Below are positions 5,887-9,405 of a stretch of 9,405 bases of DNA, in pieces; within the stretch, counting starts at the first letter, position 1; the number at the start of each line of letters is the position of its first letter. The position numbers and the translations under genes are program-made. The notes under the pieces were generated by a model. The model did no database searches and had not been told where the DNA came from. It saw only the letters and a list, made by a program, of their open reading frames with translations. The stretch is from a bacterium (GTDB lineage Bacteria > Calditrichota > Calditrichia > RBG-13-44-9 > J042), in assembly GCA_015494485.1 (NCBI GenBank), contig WGBF01000573.1, positions 1-9,405 of the forward strand, given 5' to 3'.

Positions 5887-7014
5887 TTATGAGACGGCGG
5901 ATTCGCGGTTTAATTGACCGTAACGATAATAGGCCGCACATGCCCCTTCGGAAGACACCATGCAGGAACCCAGGGGGTGTTGCGGGGTGCAACCGGTACC
6001 AAACACTTTGCACTCAAACGGTTTGGCCAAGCCTTTTAGAATTTGCCCGCAAATACAAACTTTGTGGTCATCAATGGGTTCGGTAGGCAGCAATTCCTTG
6101 AACACCACTTCGGCATCCAGATGGGCATATTCAGGGCGCAATTTCAGGGCACTACGGGGAATGTCCCCAATGCCCCGCCAGCGGAAGCTTTCCCGCACTT
6201 CCATGTAGCGCTGAATCATCTCCTGCGCTTTCACGTTGCCTTCCCACGTAACGGCCCGTTTGTACTGGATTTCTACGTCAGCACGGCCTTCGTTCATTTG
6301 CCGCACCAACATTAAAATGCTTTCCATAATGTCCACCGGCTCAAATCCGGCAACCACGATAGGGGTGCGGTACTGTTTGGCAATTTCGTCGTAAATTTTA
6401 GCACCGGCAATTACACTTACATGGGAGGGCCCAATAAAGGCATTTATGCGGGCATCGCCACTTTGCATAATGGCATGAATGGGCGGCGGCACCAGCACAT
6501 GGTTAACGTGAATGACCACATTGCGAATATCATCCCGCAATATTCGTTCGATGAGTGAAGCGGTCATGGGTGTGGTGGTTTCGAAGCCAATAGCAAAGTA
6601 AATGACAGTTTTGTCCGGGTGCTGACGGGCAATTTTTAAGGTATCCAGCGGGGAATACACCGGCTTAATGTTCCGTCCCCGTGCCCGTTCCTTTTGCAGG
6701 GAGGACTTGCTCCCCGGCACGCGAATCATATCCCCCAGGGTCACTAAAATATGGTTTTCCGGTTGAGCCAGGGCAATGGCGTGGTCAATGCGTTCCTTGG
6801 GCATAATGCACACCGGGCATCCCGGCCCGTGAATAAACTCCACTTCCGGCGGCAGAATCTGGGGCAATCCAAAACGCATGATGGTATGGGTGTGCCCGCC
6901 GCAAATTTCCATTACCCGCAGGGGATGGCGGATTTCCTTTTGAATTTGCCGTGCCAGGGCACGAATCCGTTGTGCATCCCGGAAATCGCGGATGAAATCC
7001 ACGGACTGGCTCAT
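5887..7014 (-). CDS. hypD: Hydrogenase maturation factor HypD
   Basis: A 375-residue iron-sulfur protein that, together with HypC, forms the scaffold on which the Fe(CN)2CO unit is assembled in the cytoplasm. Family motifs are intact: MEICGGHTHTI with C38, GPGCPVC with C66 and C69, the GFETTTP segment, and a C-terminal cysteine-rich region (C320, C322, C335, C342, C351, C359) that includes the [4Fe-4S] ligands. Length is typical and the chain is complete. The ATG overlaps the hypC stop as ATGA and is preceded by a GGGGGG run, so translation is probably coupled to hypC. It is the last gene of the hypBCD unit; the next gene on this strand, hyaA, begins 250 nt downstream. Confidence 0.97.
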   Translation of the reverse strand: MSQSVDFIRDFRDAQRIRALARQIQKEIRHPLRVMEICGGHTHTIMRFGLPQILPPEVEFIHGPGCPVCIMPKERIDHAIALAQPENHILVTLGDMIRVPGSKSSLQKERARGRNIKPVYSPLDTLKIARQHPDKTVIYFAIGFETTTPMTASLIERILRDDIRNVVIHVNHVLVPPPIHAIMQSGDARINAFIGPSHVSVIAGAKIYDEIAKQYRTPIVVAGFEPVDIMESILMLVRQMNEGRADVEIQYKRAVTWEGNVKAQEMIQRYMEVRESFRWRGIGDIPRSALKLRPEYAHLDAEVVFKELLPTEPIDDHKVCICGQILKGLAKPFECKVFGTGCTPQHPLGSCMVSSEGACAAYYRYGQLNRESAVS

Positions 7015-7283
7015 GATTCCCCCCGCACTTCATCCCAGAACTCATCCCGTTCGTCCTCCTCCATCAACCGGATAAGCTCCTCATACGCCTTAATGCTTTC
7101 CAGTGCCTGTTCTTCATCCAGTTTGGTCATGGCATAACCCACGTGTATCAGCACGTAATCGCCCACGTCAACGGGGTCCATCATTAAATCCAGGGAGACG
7201 CGTCGCCGCATTCCCAGGGTATCCACCACGGCGGTGTTATCGTCGCCAATTTCAATGATTTTGGAAGGAATTGCCAGGCACAT
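7011..7283 (-). CDS. hypC: Hydrogenase maturation chaperone HypC
   Basis: A 90-residue HypC/HybG/HupF-family chaperone. It binds HypD during Fe(CN)2CO assembly and then the large-subunit precursor. The N-terminus is the signature MCLAIPSK, with the essential C2 exposed after removal of Met1. A later strand reads GDYVLIHVGYAMTKLD, as expected for the OB-like fold. The C-terminus (about 74-90) is strongly acidic and slightly longer than in the shortest homologues. AGGGGG lies directly after the hypB stop codon and serves as its ribosome binding site; the gap to hypB is 12 nt. Its end overlaps hypD by 4 nt. Confidence 0.96.
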   Translation of the reverse strand: MCLAIPSKIIEIGDDNTAVVDTLGMRRRVSLDLMMDPVDVGDYVLIHVGYAMTKLDEEQALESIKAYEELIRLMEEDERDEFWDEVRGES

Positions 7284-7295
7284 GGTTTGCCCCCT

Positions 7296-8069
7296 TTATT
7301 CATGCGAATGGGTTTGTTGAGTCCGCGCTTTTTGCCGCAGCGAAATTTTTAATTTCAACCACTGCAGCCACTCATCCAGCCCTTCCCCATTGACCGCGGA
7401 AAGGGCAATGAAGTCAGCACCGGGATTAATATCGCTTAGAAACCGGTCAAAGCGGGAACGGTCAAACGGCAAATAGGGCAACAGATCCGTTTTGGTTAGC
7501 AATACCAGATTGGCGGCGCGGAAAATGACCGGATACTTGGCCGGCTTATCGTCCCCTTCCGGAACGGACAGCAACACCACATTTAAATGCGTACCCACAT
7601 CGTAGGCGGCCGGGCAAACCAGATTGCCTACATTTTCCACAAACACCACATCCAGCTCGTCCAGCGGCAAATGATGGAGGCCGTCGTGCACCATAAAGGC
7701 ATCCAGGTGGCAGGCCTGGCCGGTGGTAATCTGGTGCGCCGGTACCCCTCTGGCCCGGATGCGTTCCGCGTCCCGTTCCGTTTCCAGATCTCCCTCAATC
7801 ACCCCAATGCGCAATTCGGAACCCAGCATTTCGATGGTTTTCTCCAGCAGGGTGGTTTTACCCGCCCCCGGGGAGCTCATCAGATTAATGCCCACCACCC
7901 CACAGGCTTCCAGGTGCTCCCGGTTATGGCGTGCCTGTTCATCGTTGGCACTTAAAATGTTTTCCAGTACTTCCACGGTGTGGGTTTCGTTCAATGCGGG
8001 ATTTTGATGCGTGTGATGATGGGAATGATCATGTTCTTCGGTAATGCCGCAACCACAATCTTTGCACAT
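7296..8069 (-). CDS. hypB: Nickel-inserting GTPase HypB
   Basis: A 257-residue SIMIBI-class GTPase that delivers nickel to the hydrogenase large subunit. The N-terminus MCKDCGC matches the high-affinity CxxCGC nickel site of E. coli HypB and is followed by a short His-rich stretch (HDHSHHHTH, 13-21) that may store nickel; another His pair lies at the C-terminus (HSHE). G-domain elements are the P-loop SSPGAGKTT (65-73), EGDLETERDAERI, the metal site C120/H121 in TTGQACHLD and C152 in NLVCPA, and TKTD (192-195) for guanine recognition. The start has AGGAGGGG 5 nt upstream. It heads the hypBCD unit. Its usual partner HypA is not adjacent, so it must be encoded elsewhere or replaced. Confidence 0.97.
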   Translation of the reverse strand: MCKDCGCGITEEHDHSHHHTHQNPALNETHTVEVLENILSANDEQARHNREHLEACGVVGINLMSSPGAGKTTLLEKTIEMLGSELRIGVIEGDLETERDAERIRARGVPAHQITTGQACHLDAFMVHDGLHHLPLDELDVVFVENVGNLVCPAAYDVGTHLNVVLLSVPEGDDKPAKYPVIFRAANLVLLTKTDLLPYLPFDRSRFDRFLSDINPGADFIALSAVNGEGLDEWLQWLKLKISLRQKARTQQTHSHE

Positions 8070-8074
8070 ATCGT

Positions 8075-8082
8075 CCCCTCCT
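8075..8082 (-). promoter_or_regulatory. Ribosome binding site of hypB
   Basis: AGGAGGGG on the minus strand ends 5 nt before the hypB ATG and supports the start at 8069. Confidence 0.75.
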
Positions 8083-8100
8083 GCCGTGTTTGCTTAGTTG

Positions 8101-8130
8101 AATATAGGAGAGATTTTTCAATTTTGCCAA
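8101..8130 (-). promoter_or_regulatory. Candidate sigma-70-like promoter of hypBCD
   Basis: On the minus strand TTGGCA (8130-8125) is followed after 18 nt by TATATT (8106-8101). Transcription would start near 8094 and give a leader of about 25 nt before hypB. The site lies after the terminator of the upstream gene, where a promoter is needed. An AT-rich dyad (CCAAAA-TT-TTTTGG, 8127-8140) overlaps the -35 element and could be an operator. Promoter consensus in this lineage is unknown, so this is a pattern match only. Confidence 0.4.
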
Positions 8131-8173
8131 AATTTTTTGGGGATTTTTTTCTTGGGTTACCGGGCGCTTCCAT

Positions 8174-8211
8174 AAAAAAAGCCGCTGCCGGCAATGGGTA
8201 CCGGCGCGGCT
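8174..8211 (-). terminator. Intrinsic terminator of the secreted propeller gene
   Basis: On the minus strand AGCCGC-GCCGG, a 9-nt loop, then CCGGC-A-GCGGCT form an 11-bp GC-rich stem with one bulged A, directly followed by seven T (8180-8174). It starts 25 nt after the stop codon at 8236 and separates that gene from hypBCD. The orientation fits only the minus strand; no T-run follows on the plus strand. Confidence 0.92.
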
Positions 8212-8235
8212 CTGAGAAAAATGGTACCGCAGGAT

Positions 8236-9405
8236 TTACTTCAACAACACCATTTTGCGGGATAACGATTGGTTATCGGTGGTCAGGCGGTACAGGTACA
8301 CGCCGCTGCTCACCGGCTGGTTGGCGTCATTGCGGCCGTTCCACACAAATCGGTGGGTACCAGCGGCCAGTTCACCAATCCACAGAGTGCGCACTTTTTG
8401 TCCCTGCAGATTGAAGATTTCCAGACGAACCGGCTGGCGGCGCAGCACACGGACCTGGATGGTGGTACTGGGATTAAACGGATTGGGATAGTTGGGTAAC
8501 AATTCAACCGTTGCCGGAACGGTAACCGGTGCGTCCGGCGTGTGAATCCCCACAATAGTGCCCACACCGCCCTGGAGCACGGTACCGCCATTCCCCAGCA
8601 CCCAGCCACCATCCGACGTATCCACAAACGTAACGTAATTCAAATCCATCTGGGAAGGGGATTTGTCCGCCTCCCAGTGCTGACCACCGTCCACGGTTTG
8701 CAGAATGGTCCCGTTGCCGCCAACGGCCCATCCCAGCATCGGGTCCCAGAACATCACATCGTGCAGCGGTTCGTTACTACCCGTATTCTGGGCCGCCCAG
8801 TTGGCACCGCCGTCGGTGGTGGCGTACACCTTGCCATCACTGGCAGCCGCCCACCCCTTCAGGGAATCCACAAACGTCACGGAATAAAAGGTTATATTGC
8901 TGTTTCCGTAACCGCTCCAGTTTGCTCCACCGTCCAGGGTCTGATACAACACACCCTGTCCGGCAACCACAGCACGATTCGCACTAAAGGCAAATACTCC
9001 ATACAAATTTGGCGCTTCTGTTATCGGAAGATTCATGGATTGCCAGGTTGTGCCCCCATCCGTGGTTTTGAGCACCACACCATTATCCCCCACTGCCCAT
9101 CCCACGGAATCGTTGGCAAAGTCCACATCGTTCAAATCGTCGGTAACGCCGCTGCTCTGATTCGTCCAGCTAACACCCAAATTATTGCTGCGCATAATGC
9201 GGCCGTTTTTACCCACCGCATACAGCGGTCCACCAGCGTAACAAATTGCCCGGGGCGGGTTGTTGGGTTCATCAACCAGTTTCTGCCAGCTCTCACCGCC
9301 GTTGCGGGTACCGTAAATTTTCCCCGTAGCCGTAACCAGCCACCCCATATCCGTGGCCGTAAAATCCCCATCCAGAATGTCCTCCGTGGTAAAGGAGGTG
9401 CTCAG
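8236..9405 (-). CDS. Secreted YCF48-type beta-propeller with C-terminal sorting/FlgD-Ig-like domain (5' end outside window)
   Basis: The visible 389 residues are the C-terminal part. The frame stays open to the window edge and the residues before the first ATG (9348) already fit the repeat, so the gene begins outside the window. About seven repeats of the YCF48/photosynthesis-stability-factor type are seen, each with a GWAVG-like strand, G(T/K)(I/V) and T(D/N)GG..W; the best are at about 85-115, 165-195 and 205-240. These form beta-propeller blades. After a linker comes a domain from about residue 302 to the end: NYPNPFNPSTTI, then FVWNGRNDANQPVSSGVYLYRL, ending SRKMVLLK. This is the FlgD-Ig-like or type IX secretion sorting-domain style seen in Calditrichota, Ignavibacteriota and similar groups. 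The protein is presumably extracellular or surface-bound. Its ligand is unknown, and nothing links it to the hydrogenase except position; a terminator separates them. Confidence 0.88.
   Translation of the reverse strand: MSTSFTTEDILDGDFTATDMGWLVTATGKIYGTRNGGESWQKLVDEPNNPPRAICYAGGPLYAVGKNGRIMRSNNLGVSWTNQSSGVTDDLNDVDFANDSVGWAVGDNGVVLKTTDGGTTWQSMNLPITEAPNLYGVFAFSANRAVVAGQGVLYQTLDGGANWSGYGNSNITFYSVTFVDSLKGWAAASDGKVYATTDGGANWAAQNTGSNEPLHDVMFWDPMLGWAVGGNGTILQTVDGGQHWEADKSPSQMDLNYVTFVDTSDGGWVLGNGGTVLQGGVGTIVGIHTPDAPVTVPATVELLPNYPNPFNPSTTIQVRVLRRQPVRLEIFNLQGQKVRTLWIGELAAGTHRFVWNGRNDANQPVSSGVYLYRLTTDNQSLSRKMVLLK

Noticed and set aside
1..9405. CRISPR arrays, tRNA/rRNA genes, insertion sequences or a defence system
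   Set aside because: No regularly spaced direct repeats, tRNA-like cloverleaf, transposase motif or terminal inverted repeats were seen. All sizeable coding regions are accounted for by hydrogenase genes and the two flanking secreted proteins.

Overview
The window is dominated by a minus-strand locus for a membrane-bound, periplasmic [NiFe] uptake hydrogenase and part of its maturation machinery. The proteins best match group 1d (HyaABC/HupSLC-like) enzymes. The host is probably a Gram-negative-type bacterium outside the Proteobacteria. The main clue is the flanking gene at the right edge: its product is a secreted YCF48-type beta-propeller whose C-terminal domain carries NYPNPFNPST and ends in KMVLLK, a style common in Calditrichota, Ignavibacteriota and related phyla. 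The phylum is inferred from this style alone. Base composition looks moderate, about half G+C by eye.

Layout, read in the direction of transcription (right to left). (1) 9405-8236: the 3' part of the secreted propeller gene, closed by a strong intrinsic terminator. (2) 8069-5887: hypB, hypC, hypD, a tight unit with a good Shine-Dalgarno and a candidate promoter; hypC and hypD overlap by ATGA. (3) 5886-5670: an AT-rich intergenic stretch with two stacked inverted repeats and a GC hairpin. (4) 5636-626: hyaA (small subunit), hyaB (large subunit), hyaC (cytochrome b), a HyaD/HupD-type maturation endopeptidase and a HupH/HyaF-type protein, with gaps of 13 and 24 nt and then overlaps of 26 and 4 nt, so probably one transcript. 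(5) 1-603 on the plus strand: an unrecognised secreted protein converging on hupH with only 22 nt between the two genes.

How the genes work together: HypB supplies nickel, and HypC/HypD take part in building and delivering the Fe(CN)2CO unit to the large subunit. The endopeptidase then trims the HyaB tail after the DPCxxCxxH motif. HupH probably helps small-subunit maturation. The folded heterodimer is exported through the Tat system using the HyaA signal, anchored by the HyaA C-terminal helix and HyaC, and passes electrons from H2 to quinone. HyaA has all six cysteines of the oxygen-tolerant [4Fe-3S] proximal cluster, at the same spacing as E. coli Hyd-1. hypA, hypE, hypF and a HyaE/HoxO-type chaperone are not in the window.

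I saw no tRNA, rRNA, CRISPR array, insertion sequence or phage gene. The system is a recognisable hydrogenase; the less explained parts are the 217-nt intergenic region, the left-edge secreted protein and an excess of GGTACC palindromes.
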